Shown: positions 7,106-15,910 of the stretch, in pieces
Layout of the letters: every line of letters begins with the position of its first letter
Numbering within the stretch: position 1 is the stretch's first letter
Source: Gemmataceae bacterium
Lineage (GTDB): Bacteria > Planctomycetota > Planctomycetia > Gemmatales > Gemmataceae
Reading direction: 5' to 3'
Length of the DNA stretch: 36,119 nt
NCBI GenBank assembly: GCA_009691845.1
Contig: SIAJ01000058.1
Location: 1-36,119 of the forward strand
Program-made: the position numbers and the translations under genes
Notes under the pieces: generated by a model
Told to the model about the DNA's origin: nothing
Databases searched by the model: none
What the model saw: only the letters and a program-made list of their open reading frames with translations

Positions 7106-9316
7106 ATGAAATCATCCGCGAATCTCAGATTAGGCCGTTCGTCTGTCGGCCGAGCAACCGGTCGCCTGACGCGGCTGCTGGCTGGTTCAACGCGATTGCG
7201 CTCCACGGGCCGATTCTTCCGTCGGCAAATGTGGGCTTGGCCACTCGTTGCGGCAGTGATTCTCGGTGTGGCCGGAATGTTGGTCAATCGAGCGGTCGAA
7301 CGGGAAATGCGTCAGGTACGCGAAGAAGAACTTAAAACGATTCTGAATGCGGATGTGAAGGCTTTGCAAATCTGGATGGTCGAACAAGGGCGCAATACGC
7401 AGTTCCTGGCCGACGACGAACAACTTTTGCCGTACGCCAAGGAACTGCTGTCAACGGGCGAGGGCAAGGACACCGAACGAGCGTTGCTTCAGACCAAGGC
7501 CCAGGCTGAGATTCGCAATCGACTGGGGCCGCGATTGAAAGCGTGCGGTCACACGGGATTTTTTCTTGTTTCGCCCAAGGGGATTGTTCTAGCCGCCGAG
7601 GAGGACGCACCCGTTGGTAAATTGCTTGGCGGTTATCGCCTTGAGTTTTTTGAACGCGTACGAACGAATGGGCCGTCCGTTTCAAAACCCTTTCGCAGTT
7701 CCTTGTTACTGAAAGACGACCAAGGCGAACTCCGGGCCAACCTGCCGACGATGTTCGCGGCGGCTCCGGTGCGCGATGAGAAAGGCGTGGCGGTTGCGGT
7801 CCTCGGCATGCGCATCCGACCGGAGGGCGAGTTCACGGAGATCCTCCAGGTCGCCCGTCTCGGCAAGTCGGGGGAGACGTATGCCTTCGATCGCAATGGC
7901 TTGCTGTTGTCGAGCAGCCGGTTCGACGATGATCTGAAACGCATCGGCCTACTGGTCGATCTTCCCGATTCGCACTCGGTGCTGACGCTGGAAATTCGCG
8001 ATCCCGGTGTCGACATGGTGATTGGGGAGCGCCCAGCCAAGCGAAGGCACGAGCAGCCGTTGACGAAGATGGCCGCCGACGCGGCGGCGGGGAATAGGGG
8101 GTGCGACCCGGAGGGCTACCGCGATTACCGAGGCGTTCCGGTTGTTGGCGCCTGGACATGGCTGCCCGAATACGATTTCGGGGTGGTGACCGAAGTCGAC
8201 CGCGACGAGGCGTTCGCCCCGGTCTTCGTCCTGCGCCGGGCGTTCTGGGCACTCATGGGACTACTCGGGCTCAGTGCCGTGGCAATTTTTGTTGCCATGG
8301 TGGTGATGTCTCGTCAGCAAGTGCAGCTTCAGCGAGCCGTGCTGCAAGCGAAACAACTCGGGCAATACACCCTCGAAGATAAAATCGGCGCGGGTAACAT
8401 GGGGACCGTCTATCGAGCACGGCACGCGATGCTGCGTCGGCCCACGGCCGTCAAGCTTCTCGATCCCGAAAAAGTTTCCGATTCGGGCCTTGCTCGTTTC
8501 GAACGCGAGGTCCAAGCCACGAGTGCCTTGACTCATCCCAATACCATCCAAATCTTCGATTATGGGCGAACGCCCGAGCGAATCTTCTACTACGCGATGG
8601 AATTGCTCGAAGGCATGAACCTCGACGATCTCGTCGCTCGGCACGGTGCGTTGTCCGAGGCACGGGCCATTTACCTGTTGCGACAGGCGTGCGGATCGCT
8701 GGCCGAAGCACATGCATCGGGCTTTATCCATCGAGACGTGAAACCAGCCAACATGTTCTTGACGGTTCGTGGCGGACTGCACGACTTCGTCAAGGTCCTG
8801 GATTTCGGGCTGGTGAAGACCGCCGAATCTGAGGATGCCAACTTGACGTCAGCCAATGCGGTCACCGGCACGCCGCTCTATCTCTCGCCCGAAGCCGTCA
8901 CGCGGCCCGATCAACTCGACGCCCGGGCCGACGTCTATGCATTGGGTGCTGTGGCGTATTTCTTGCTCACGGGGAAGCCGGTGTTTGATGGGAGAACCGT
9001 GATGGAGATCGTACTGAAGCACACACGCGAGACGCCGGTGGCCCCCTCGGTTCGTCGCGGCGCGGCCATCACGCCAGAAGTGGAGAGCCTGATCCTGCGC
9101 TGCCTGGCCAAGTCGCCGACCGATCGTCCCGCCGACGCTGCAGCGCTCTTACGTGAGATCGATCGCTGCCCGTTGAGGGGATCCTGGAATGCGGACGACG
9201 CGGCCAACTGGTGGAGGGAACACCACGATGACACGATGAAAACAACTGGGCCAGTCGCGCTGACGGAAATCTTTGCCCTCGACGTAACGGGAGCGTTCGA
9301 CAGGCCGGCCGCTTAA
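7106..9316 (+). CDS. Transmembrane receptor-type Ser/Thr protein kinase with extracellular Cache-like sensor
   Basis: A 736-residue protein with an unusual order: sensor first, kinase last. An Arg-rich start is followed by membrane helix 1 near residues 43-60. An extracytoplasmic region at about 61-378 follows, with Cache-like features (HTGFFLVSPKG, VAVLGMRI, GETYAFDRNGLLL, GAWTWLPEYDFGVVTEVD). Membrane helix 2 is near 380-401 and the kinase domain runs from about 420 to 690. Kinase landmarks are all present: glycine loop GAGNMG (428-433), Lys450 in AVKLL, HRDVKPANM (542-550), DFG (566-568) and SPEAV in the activation segment. It should phosphorylate Ser/Thr targets in response to an external ligand. 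The sensor resembles that of bacterial chemoreceptors more than the usual kinase tail domains. The next gene is convergent, six bases away. Confidence 0.88.
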   Translation: MKSSANLRLGRSSVGRATGRLTRLLAGSTRLRSTGRFFRRQMWAWPLVAAVILGVAGMLVNRAVEREMRQVREEELKTILNADVKALQIWMVEQGRNTQFLADDEQLLPYAKELLSTGEGKDTERALLQTKAQAEIRNRLGPRLKACGHTGFFLVSPKGIVLAAEEDAPVGKLLGGYRLEFFERVRTNGPSVSKPFRSSLLLKDDQGELRANLPTMFAAAPVRDEKGVAVAVLGMRIRPEGEFTEILQVARLGKSGETYAFDRNGLLLSSSRFDDDLKRIGLLVDLPDSHSVLTLEIRDPGVDMVIGERPAKRRHEQPLTKMAADAAAGNRGCDPEGYRDYRGVPVVGAWTWLPEYDFGVVTEVDRDEAFAPVFVLRRAFWALMGLLGLSAVAIFVAMVVMSRQQVQLQRAVLQAKQLGQYTLEDKIGAGNMGTVYRARHAMLRRPTAVKLLDPEKVSDSGLARFEREVQATSALTHPNTIQIFDYGRTPERIFYYAMELLEGMNLDDLVARHGALSEARAIYLLRQACGSLAEAHASGFIHRDVKPANMFLTVRGGLHDFVKVLDFGLVKTAESEDANLTSANAVTGTPLYLSPEAVTRPDQLDARADVYALGAVAYFLLTGKPVFDGRTVMEIVLKHTRETPVAPSVRRGAAITPEVESLILRCLAKSPTDRPADAAALLREIDRCPLRGSWNADDAANWWREHHDDTMKTTGPVALTEIFALDVTGAFDRPAA

Positions 9317-9322
9317 CAAGCC

Positions 9323-10258
9323 TCAGTTCGGCGCGACCACTTCGCTGCCCGCCATCGTCGACATGGCACGATACGTGGCTAGGCTGATGGATTGCCGAAC
9401 GAACCGGACCGAGCCATCGCCGAGTGCGAAATTGGCGCCTTGCGTGTGTCGGCTGCGAAAGGAATACGTGTTCGGCCAGGAGCCATCCTCCCCGTTCGCA
9501 AAGCCGTATTTTTTATCCATGTTCGTGTTCAACGGAATTGAGCAGGTGCCGGTCGTGTGATTGGCATAAGGCCAGGCGCACCAGCCACTGAACTGAGGCA
9601 CATCCTCGCCAACGATGTAGGTGTTGCTTGTGCCATCGGCGATGTCCGTGATGCGGATCGGGAAGCCCATGTCGGAGCGAAAAAAGACGCCATCACCCTG
9701 GCCGGTTCCATTTTGGTAGAAGACGTCGCAGGTGCCGGCCGTCCCCGTGTTCGGAAAGTCGCCCCAGCACCAATTGGATCCGGAAACGCCCTTGTAGTTA
9801 TTTGGGCCGCCCTGAATGGAACCGTAAATCCAGGGATTGGCCCGTGTCGCTCCGTGCAATTTTGCATTGTCCGATGGGCAAAGAAACGTTGCGACAATCA
9901 TGGCAGCGGCCGGATTGTTCGTGATAACCGCGTTGTTGGCGATACCGGCCTGGCGATAGAGATTGTCCTGCTCGATGTACGGCAGGATGCGACCGAGCCA
10001 GCCCCACGACTGCGTGCTGCAACAAGTTCCGGAGTTGGTCACTCCGGGGAGTCCGTTGCGTGGGAGGTTCCCGATCGCGTCGTTGTACGAGTGAACGGCC
10101 ACACCAAGCTGCTTGATGTTGTTCGTGCACTTCATTCGATTGGCGGCCTCGCGCACCTTTTGCACGGCTGGCAACAGCAGTCCGATCAAAATCGCGATGA
10201 TGGCGATGACGACCAATAATTCGATGAGCGTAAAGGCGGAACATCGGCGTTTGAACAT
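9323..10258 (-). CDS. DUF1559 domain protein with prepilin-type N-terminus
   Basis: A 311-residue protein. I start at ATG 10256-10258, which gives the normal MFKRR..AFTLIELLVVIAI leader. An upstream in-frame ATG (10330) would add 24 untypical residues. The short basic leader, F-T-L-I-E-L motif and long hydrophobic helix are those of type II secretion pseudopilins. PAVQKVREAANRMKC and NNIKQLGVAVHSYND follow, which define the DUF1559 family expanded in planctomycetes. The C-terminus has the family's FALGDGSVRFV segment. It is probably processed by a prepilin peptidase and placed in the envelope. No secretion genes lie nearby. Gemmata-type genomes carry very many paralogues. Confidence 0.93.
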   Translation of the reverse strand: MFKRRCSAFTLIELLVVIAIIAILIGLLLPAVQKVREAANRMKCTNNIKQLGVAVHSYNDAIGNLPRNGLPGVTNSGTCCSTQSWGWLGRILPYIEQDNLYRQAGIANNAVITNNPAAAMIVATFLCPSDNAKLHGATRANPWIYGSIQGGPNNYKGVSGSNWCWGDFPNTGTAGTCDVFYQNGTGQGDGVFFRSDMGFPIRITDIADGTSNTYIVGEDVPQFSGWCAWPYANHTTGTCSIPLNTNMDKKYGFANGEDGSWPNTYSFRSRHTQGANFALGDGSVRFVRQSISLATYRAMSTMAGSEVVAPN

Positions 10259-10349
10259 GGCACGTACAAAGTGGATAAGGGGGAAGGCAAAATGAGTTGT
10301 ATCACACGGACTCGTGAATCGCAATAACATTCGACGTGAGTAAGCCCGT

Positions 10350-10446
10350 AGCGAGCCTCCGGCGTAAGCCGGGAGAGGTTGTTGCCGGCACTCCGCGATT
10401 TCCTCAGATGTGCGAACGCTCCCCCGGCTTACGCCGGAGGCTCGCT
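10350..10446. repeat. Perfect 24-bp inverted repeat with 49-base spacer
   Basis: The sequence at 10350-10373 (AGCGAGCCTCCGGCGTAAGC then CGGG) is the exact reverse complement of 10423-10446. It fills most of the divergent gap between the DUF1559 gene and the lipoprotein gene. It shares no sequence with the other hairpins except the GCGTAAGC word. Confidence 0.85.
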
Positions 10447-10543
10447 GCGGTGATCGCGCACTTCGCCGTTTGCGTTGGGTCCGTGCGAGGCAATTCTATA
10501 GTTTCCCCTTGATGCGGTGTTCCCTCGTATTCTGGATCCGACC

Positions 10544-11767
10544 GTGACCATTCCTCGCTTGTCCTATGTGGCCTCTTCGATTGTCATCTGCGCCCTGCTC
10601 GCGGGTTGCAAACCGAAGGCCGGCCAGATCCCAGTCGCGACCCCGGCCCCGGCCATTGTCGATGGTACTCCGGCAACCGAGGACGAGTGCAAGGAATATG
10701 CAAGCAAGCTGGAGCAGGCCGTCGGCATGAAGAATCGAGCGAGCGTGGAACAGATGATTTCGCTGGAGGATCTCGCCCTCCGTTGTCTCAGCGACCTTTC
10801 GATGACCGGCTCTCAACGGCAATCCATTGTCCAAGGCGTGAAGTCGGGTATTCGCAAGAACGCCCTGGTAACACAGATACTTACAGATGTCGAGCAGGGA
10901 GGGAGTTTCAAGCTACTCCGGGTCCACGAAGTGGATGGCCGAGCCCGTGCGATGTTCCGGCTGATCGGGACGGAGACGGGCGTAAAGTATCACGATTTTC
11001 TTCTGACGCGATCGCCGGAAGGCCGAATTTCCGTGGAGGATATCTACATCTTCACCTCGGGCGAGATGCTCACGCAGACCCTGCGCCGGATCTTGCTCCC
11101 GACCGTCGCGGAGTTGAACCGGGGGAGCGTCGAGAAACTTCGGGGGGCGGACCAGATGTTCTTGAACAACATGCCGAAGTTCCAAGCCATGGCCGAGGCG
11201 ATCCGGTCCGAGAACAAATCGGAAGCGATCAAGATCTACAAAGCACTTCCGGAGGAGTTTCGGACGCAGAAGGTAATCGTGCTGCTCTACGTGACGGCGT
11301 CGCACGGGGATGATGCCGAGTATGCCGTGGCTCTTGAGTCGTACCGCAAGTTGTTCCCGGCCGATGCAGCCGTGGACTTTCTGTCCATCGATTATTTTTT
11401 GCTGAAAAAGGAGTACGGCGAAGCCCTTCGCTGCATCGACAATTCCGATAAGGCCGTTGGTGGAGACCCGTATATGAACGTTTTGCGGGCCAACATCTTT
11501 CTGGAGGCCAAGCGATTCAAAGAGTCCCGGGCCGCTTCGGAGAAAGCAATTGAACAGGAGCCGACTCTCGCCGACGCTTACTGGACCCGAATCACCCTGG
11601 CGTTGAAAGAGAAGAACCACGCCGAAACGCTTGCCTGGCTCAAGAAGCTGACCGAGAAGACCTCCGAAGAAGTCGCGGACCTGACCACCGTGGCCGAGTA
11701 CGCGGACTTCGCCAAGTCGCCGCAACATGCGGAGTGGCTGAAGTGGTATGCGGCGAAGAAGAAGTAG
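10544..11767 (+). CDS. Lipoprotein with TPR-like repeats
   Basis: A secreted lipoprotein of 407 residues from GTG 10544. This start gives a compact lipoprotein signal, MTIPRLSYVASSIVICALLAGC, with the modified Cys in LLAGC; an in-frame GTG at 10517 would add nine residues. The middle region has no family I recognise. The C-terminal 170 residues look like helical tetratricopeptide pairs (SEAIKIYKALPEEF, YAVALESYRKLFPAD, ANIFLEAKRFKESRAASEKA, ADAYWTRITLAL). These usually bind other proteins. It is expected on the periplasmic face of a membrane. The stop codon TAG is part of a GTAGGGTGGG repeat. Confidence 0.75.
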   Translation: MTIPRLSYVASSIVICALLAGCKPKAGQIPVATPAPAIVDGTPATEDECKEYASKLEQAVGMKNRASVEQMISLEDLALRCLSDLSMTGSQRQSIVQGVKSGIRKNALVTQILTDVEQGGSFKLLRVHEVDGRARAMFRLIGTETGVKYHDFLLTRSPEGRISVEDIYIFTSGEMLTQTLRRILLPTVAELNRGSVEKLRGADQMFLNNMPKFQAMAEAIRSENKSEAIKIYKALPEEFRTQKVIVLLYVTASHGDDAEYAVALESYRKLFPADAAVDFLSIDYFLLKKEYGEALRCIDNSDKAVGGDPYMNVLRANIFLEAKRFKESRAASEKAIEQEPTLADAYWTRITLALKEKNHAETLAWLKKLTEKTSEEVADLTTVAEYADFAKSPQHAEWLKWYAAKKK

Positions 11768-11824
11768 GGTGGGTGAAGGCTTTGCGGAACCCACCAGGAA
11801 CGACTTAGCCTGCGCCCACCCTAC
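11764..11824. repeat. GTAGGGTGGG inverted repeat over a stop codon
   Basis: GTAGGGTGGG at 11764-11773 pairs with CCCACCCTAC at 11815-11824. An inner GGGTGAAGGC...GGAACCC hairpin lies between them. The TAG at 11765-11767 is the stop of the lipoprotein gene. The same GTAGGGTGGG word follows fwdD at 2822. Confidence 0.7.
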
Positions 11825-11879
11825 CGGATCGCAGCCCTTGCTTTTAGGATAACCCCCCACAGGCGAGACTGGGACATCG

Positions 11880-11954
11880 GAGCCGCGACCGTAAGGGAGC
11901 GGTCAACGGCGACGATCAGCCGGCCTCGATTCTGCTCCCTTACGGTCGCGGCTC
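11880..11954. repeat. Perfect 21-bp inverted repeat upstream of a membrane-protein gene
   Basis: The arm at 11880-11900 (starting GAGCCGCGACCGTAAGGG) is matched exactly by its reverse complement at 11934-11954, with a 33-base spacer. It lies 62 bases before the next start codon. It is a different family from the adjacent GTAGGGTGGG element. Confidence 0.85.
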
Positions 11955-12016
11955 TGAAAATGTCTCATCCTCGGCCCGCCCAGCCGGTCGCTTACACGGC
12001 ATCAAGGAGAACGGCG

Positions 12017-13231
12017 ATGAACCCCAACCCGAAACCTGGAACGGGCTGGAACGAGGCTCTGCGTCAGCCGGTCCTGGGACAACGCGCCGCCGCGCCGACT
12101 ACGCCCCCTGTTGTCCCGGCGATGGGCACTCTACCTCCCGTACCACAAAGGCCCGTTCCACAACCGCCCCCGCCGCCGATGTTCTCGACGGAACCGCTGT
12201 TGCTGCAGCGACCGGCGCGAACGACCAAGCGCAGCATCCTGCCGATGGCGTTCCTGCTTCTGCTCACGGCCGGTTCGATCGCGGCGGCCGGATATTTTGC
12301 GCTGGACAGCATGAACTCGAAAGACAAACTGGCCGAGGCGAACAAGAACATGGCCCGCCCGAACGACGATTACCTGCTCACGGCCAGCGGCATGGTCGCC
12401 GAGCGTGAAAGCGACTGGGAGCGCACAAAGGCCGCGTGGGCGATCAAGGAAAAAGAGCTGAAGGCCCGGACGACGACTGCCGAGAACGATGCGGCAACGG
12501 CAAGAAGCGAAGCCAGCCCGGACCTTGAAAAAGCGAGGGGCGCACGGTCGTTGGCGGAGTCGCAGCTGTCAACGACACTGTCGCAACTCTCGTCCGCCAC
12601 TTCGGAAACGACCCGCCTGCGTTCGCAACTCGCGGACTCGGAGCGCAAGGGGGCCGATGTGCTGAAAACCACGAGCACGGACGTGCGGAACTGGATGCAG
12701 GGCCTATTCACGCCGCTTCCTCAGTTGGACACGCGCGAGGAAGTTCGCGTCGCCCTGCGGAAGCACGAGATGTCCAAGTTGTTCGATGCCGAGAAGAAGA
12801 AGCTCGACAAGTCGATCGTCCTGGGAAGCGGGACGCTGGTGCTCTACGACCGTGGCGAAATGGGTCTCGCCTTTCGAGGAGTTGGCTTACGCTACACCAA
12901 TCTTTCTGCGCCGATGCCCGGGAGCATCGTGGAAGCATCGTACGCCTATCACTGGACCGTGAGTGATGCCGCAACATCCTTTGATGCGGATCGTGATGGC
13001 GAGATCGCTGCCTTTTCGGCTCCAGCATATGGCGAAGAAGTAACAAAGGAGATCCGTTTCGACTATAAGAAGTCGGACGATCGCTATCGGCACATTGAAT
13101 CGCGAACGCCGTTCGAGTACAAGAACGCCAAAGGCCGAATGGTGCTGGCCGTGAAATTCAAGGAACGGGGCGACCCGAAGACGCCGCGAATCCTCATCTT
13201 CAAAGCGCTCACGATGGAACGGTCGAACTAA
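12017..13231 (+). CDS. Single-pass membrane protein with proline-rich tail and coiled coil
   Basis: A 404-residue protein. I choose ATG 12017 because AAGGAGA precedes it at good spacing; the frame extends upstream into a repeat. The first 75 residues are rich in Pro and Ala (VPQRPVPQPPPPPMF). One membrane helix follows near residues 80-97 (LPMAFLLLLTAGSIAAAGYF). Then comes a long charged helical stretch to about residue 215 with heptad-like Leu, Ala and Ser, probably a coiled coil. The last 170 residues form an unrecognised domain with alternating beta-type segments. A cytoplasmic proline tail and a periplasmic coiled-coil domain are inferred. The next gene starts four bases after the stop, so they form an operon. 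Confidence 0.7.
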   Translation: MNPNPKPGTGWNEALRQPVLGQRAAAPTTPPVVPAMGTLPPVPQRPVPQPPPPPMFSTEPLLLQRPARTTKRSILPMAFLLLLTAGSIAAAGYFALDSMNSKDKLAEANKNMARPNDDYLLTASGMVAERESDWERTKAAWAIKEKELKARTTTAENDAATARSEASPDLEKARGARSLAESQLSTTLSQLSSATSETTRLRSQLADSERKGADVLKTTSTDVRNWMQGLFTPLPQLDTREEVRVALRKHEMSKLFDAEKKKLDKSIVLGSGTLVLYDRGEMGLAFRGVGLRYTNLSAPMPGSIVEASYAYHWTVSDAATSFDADRDGEIAAFSAPAYGEEVTKEIRFDYKKSDDRYRHIESRTPFEYKNAKGRMVLAVKFKERGDPKTPRILIFKALTMERSN

Positions 13232-13234
13232 ACG

Positions 13235-13993
13235 ATGAGCGCCGCCGTTCCTGATGATTGTTCCCTCGCCACGGATCGAATGAATCCCGAACAGCCCGAG
13301 TTTGTCGAGACGCCGCCCTCCGCGATCGAGGATCGTCAGGTCGAGCGCGTCATCATCGATCGCTTTGAGTTCGACATCGAACGGCCAGCCGATACATACT
13401 CTCTGCTAGACGATCCCGTCGTGCTGGATGCCCACAAACGCGATGAATACATGCCCTACTGGGCCGACTTGTGGCCGGCTTCCCGGATGCTAGCGAAAGC
13501 GGTGGCGAAAGAGGATTGGTCCAAATATCCGCGAACCGGCGACAAGCTGGAAGCCCTCGAACTCGGCTGCGGTTTGGGCGTTCCCGGCTTGACCGCCCTG
13601 GCTTGTGGATTGCGAGTCACCTTCACCGATTACGATTTGGCGGCCGTGAAATTCGCGGCCGCCAATGCGCGCCGGAATAAGCGGTTCGACTTCAAGGCGA
13701 TCCCCCTCGATTGGCGATTCCCACCGGCCGACCTGCGTGTGCCGGTGATCCTGTGTGCCGATCTCACTTACGAAACACGCAATATCGACCCGCTCGTTCG
13801 GCTCATCAAGCAGGTACTGCTACCCGGCGGCATTTGCCTGCTGACCGATCAAGATCGCACGCCGGCCCCGCTCCTTCGCGAACAGCTTGGCTACGCGGGC
13901 CTGCATTACGATCAGGTCATCGCCCGGGCCGGCGAGCCGGGGGGTTTTCGCATCACTGGCTCGCTCTATCGCATCCGGCATCGCGGAGCCTGA
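13235..13993 (+). CDS. Class I SAM-dependent methyltransferase, lysine-methyltransferase-like
   Basis: A 252-residue protein with the Rossmann methyltransferase core. Motif I is LELGCGLGVPGLTALACG, with the acidic residue of motif II in FTDYD. CADLTYE and GGICLLTDQDR follow. The N-terminal part (PYWADLWPASRMLAK) is typical of the METTL21/Nnt1-like branch, which methylates lysines in proteins in eukaryotes. The bacterial members mostly lack known substrates. It is very likely co-translated with the preceding membrane protein (four-base gap), though the functional link is unknown. The stop codon TGA and the last codon are the start of a dispersed repeat (GGAGCCTGAAGCG). Confidence 0.8.
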   Translation: MSAAVPDDCSLATDRMNPEQPEFVETPPSAIEDRQVERVIIDRFEFDIERPADTYSLLDDPVVLDAHKRDEYMPYWADLWPASRMLAKAVAKEDWSKYPRTGDKLEALELGCGLGVPGLTALACGLRVTFTDYDLAAVKFAAANARRNKRFDFKAIPLDWRFPPADLRVPVILCADLTYETRNIDPLVRLIKQVLLPGGICLLTDQDRTPAPLLREQLGYAGLHYDQVIARAGEPGGFRITGSLYRIRHRGA

Positions 13994-14100
13994 AGCGTCA
14001 GCGAAGGCGGCGATGACTGGCTTCCAATCAAGGTTCGACTTCGCTAACGCTTCAGGCTCCCCGGGATTGCGGGCTCGCCTTCGCGGACGCTTCAGGCTCC
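13985..14100. repeat. GGAGCCTGAAGCG repeat: one copy inverted against two tandem copies
   Basis: The 22-base unit at 13985-14006 (GGAGCCTGAAGCGTCAGCGA then AG) is matched in inverted orientation at 14039-14060 and again at 14079-14100, each with one mismatch. The stop codon of the methyltransferase is inside the first copy. Related units are at 24961-24982 and in shorter form at 24751 and 6930. Confidence 0.85.
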
Positions 14101-14174
14101 TTCCCAGCACGGCACCGCTAGCCAACGGCCGATTCAAACGTAGTACAGGGCTATCTCTCAACCAAGGATTCAGC

Positions 14175-14663
14175 ATGAGTATCGCTGCCGCGAAACAGTT
14201 TTTGGAATTCTCCCGCAAGAAGACGCTTGACACGCTGGAAGCAATCGCCAAGCGGCCGGATGCTGCGGCCGTGCTGGCGTATCGTCCGGGTCCCGGCCGG
14301 GCACACATTGCCTGGCAACTCATGCACGTTGCTGCCACGGACGATCGGCATCTCACGGTGCGCATGAAAGGCGGCGAACTCGCGGAAGCCGAGAATGTTC
14401 GCCGTTACGCCGGTGGCAGCACACCCGACGAGAACATTCCAAGCGTTGATGAGATTCGTCGCTATCTCGGCGAACGCCGGGCAGCGATGCTCCAGCATAT
14501 CGGCACGCTCACGGACGCGGACCTGACCAAGAAGCCCAACGACGCGGCCCCTTGGGATTATGGAACGTGGTTTCAGGTGCTCGCCTGGCACGAAGCGCAT
14601 CACCAGGGACAGGCCCATTTGACGTTGAATCTGTACAAGGCGAGCAAAGGCGAGGCGGGCTGA
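14175..14663 (+). CDS. DinB family protein
   Basis: A 162-residue four-helix-bundle protein of the DinB/YfiT type. Metal-binding histidines are suggested by AHIAWQLMHVAATDDRH near residue 40 and by WHEAHHQGQAH near the end; the second is the family's HxxxHxxQ-type motif. DinB proteins bind a divalent metal. Several are thiol-dependent S-transferases, while the role of most is unknown. The start ATG is at 14175, and a Phe-rich 'FLEFSRKKTLDTLEAI' helix opens the chain, as usual. It lies between two repeat-filled gaps, so it is probably transcribed alone. Confidence 0.85.
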   Translation: MSIAAAKQFLEFSRKKTLDTLEAIAKRPDAAAVLAYRPGPGRAHIAWQLMHVAATDDRHLTVRMKGGELAEAENVRRYAGGSTPDENIPSVDEIRRYLGERRAAMLQHIGTLTDADLTKKPNDAAPWDYGTWFQVLAWHEAHHQGQAHLTLNLYKASKGEAG

Positions 14664-14676
14664 GAATGTGGCGGTA

Positions 14677-14743
14677 GGCCTCCAGGCCTTCGGGAATGAT
14701 CACTGGCAAGGCCACTCAGCGATTTGGAACAGGCCTGGAGGCC
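14677..14743. repeat. GGCCTCCAGGCCT inverted repeat after dinB-like gene
   Basis: GGCCTCCAGGCCT at 14677-14689 pairs with AGGCCTGGAGGCC at 14731-14743 (13 bp), with a 41-base spacer. Each arm is also nearly self-complementary. It may stop transcription of the DinB gene. Confidence 0.75.
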
Positions 14744-14827
14744 CATTCCCACGTAGCTTCCTCCTCAACCGCGGAGCGTCGTGCCACATAGCTCTTGGAA
14801 TCGCTCGGTTCACTTCGGAGGCAAGGA

Positions 14828-15757
14828 ATGCGGTATCTCGTGACTGGTGCGGCGGGATTCATCGGTTCTCACTTGTGCGAGCGTCTGCTGGCCATGGGGC
14901 ATGACGTCACCGGCATTGATTGCTTCGTGCCGTACTATCCGCGGCCAATCAAGGAACGCAATCTGGTCGAGGCCGCGAAGAATCCGCGTTATCGCTTTCA
15001 CGAACTTGATCTGCGATCGGCCGACTTGAAGCCGGCTCTCGACGGTGTCGATGTGATCTTCCATCTCGCCGCCATGCCAGGCTTGGTTGCAAGCTGGACC
15101 GAGTTCGATCTTTACCAAAGTTGCAATCTCACCGCGACGCAGCGATTGCTCGAAGCGATCAAGGGAAATAAGAACCTGAAGCGATTTGTCTACGGCTCCA
15201 CATCGAGTGTGTACGGCAAGTTCGCTTCAGGCGATGAGACATTGCCCACGAAGCCGGTCTCGCCATATGGCGTCACCAAGCTGGCAGGCGAACATCTCGC
15301 GAAAGCCCATCTGGAAATCTTCGGCACACCGGTCGTAGTGCTGCGTTTTTTCAGCGTGTATGGTCCCCGTCAGCGGCCGGACATGGCTTACAACATCTTC
15401 ATTCGCTCTCTCATCGCAGACACGCCAATCACGGTTTATGGCGATGGCCAGCAAGTTCGCGGCAACACCTTCGTGGCCGACTGCGTGGAGGCGATTATTG
15501 CCTCGGCCAATGCGCAACTGGGCGAGACATTCAACATTGGCGGCGGTGAGATGGTCAGCGTGATCGACGTGATGGCCAAGCTCGAACGAATCGCGGGCAA
15601 GAAGTTCACCGTAAAGACCGAGCCCGCACGAATCGGCGATCAACGCCACACGTTTGCCGACACAACCAAGCTGCGACGTCAGTTGAACTGGGAGCCGAAG
15701 ACGACACTCGACGACGGACTCGCAAAGCAGTTCGAGTGGCAACGAACGAATCCGTAG
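14828..15757 (+). CDS. NAD-dependent sugar-nucleotide epimerase/dehydratase
   Basis: A 309-residue extended SDR protein. ATG 14828 is preceded by GGAGGCAAGGA, a strong ribosome site. The NAD-binding motif is GAAGFIGSH near residues 8-16. The substrate-binding Ser appears in YGSTSSVYG, and the catalytic YxxxK in SPYGVTKLAGE. RFFSVYGPRQRPDMA is typical of UDP-glucose 4-epimerase and UDP-glucuronate epimerase relatives. It acts in the cytoplasm to make activated sugars for surface polysaccharides. The exact sugar cannot be read from the sequence. It is not in a visible polysaccharide cluster. Confidence 0.88.
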   Translation: MRYLVTGAAGFIGSHLCERLLAMGHDVTGIDCFVPYYPRPIKERNLVEAAKNPRYRFHELDLRSADLKPALDGVDVIFHLAAMPGLVASWTEFDLYQSCNLTATQRLLEAIKGNKNLKRFVYGSTSSVYGKFASGDETLPTKPVSPYGVTKLAGEHLAKAHLEIFGTPVVVLRFFSVYGPRQRPDMAYNIFIRSLIADTPITVYGDGQQVRGNTFVADCVEAIIASANAQLGETFNIGGGEMVSVIDVMAKLERIAGKKFTVKTEPARIGDQRHTFADTTKLRRQLNWEPKTTLDDGLAKQFEWQRTNP

Positions 15758-15812
15758 CCAGTGTACTTGTCACGAAAGCGCGACTCGCCTATGCGCGAGG
15801 CAGTTTTCGTAG

Positions 15813-15875
15813 CTGAATTCGTACGAATTCAGTCGCCGTGACCTGGAGAAGAGCTGAATTCTCACGAATTCAGCT
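15813..15875. repeat. CTGAATTC palindromes, two tandem hairpins
   Basis: A perfect 20-base palindrome, CTGAATTCGTACGAATTCAG, is at 15813-15832. A second hairpin follows at 15852-15875 (AGCTGAATTC, four-base centre TCAC, GAATTCAGCT). A third related copy lies at 16366-16389. They precede the VOC gene. Confidence 0.85.
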
Positions 15876-15910
15876 ACAAGGCAAGTGCTTTCAACCAACC
15901 GGAGACTTCC

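Noticed and set aside
13985..14100. CRISPR-like array from the repeated 22-base unit
   Set aside because: There are only three copies, in mixed orientation and with unequal spacers, and no cas gene is nearby.
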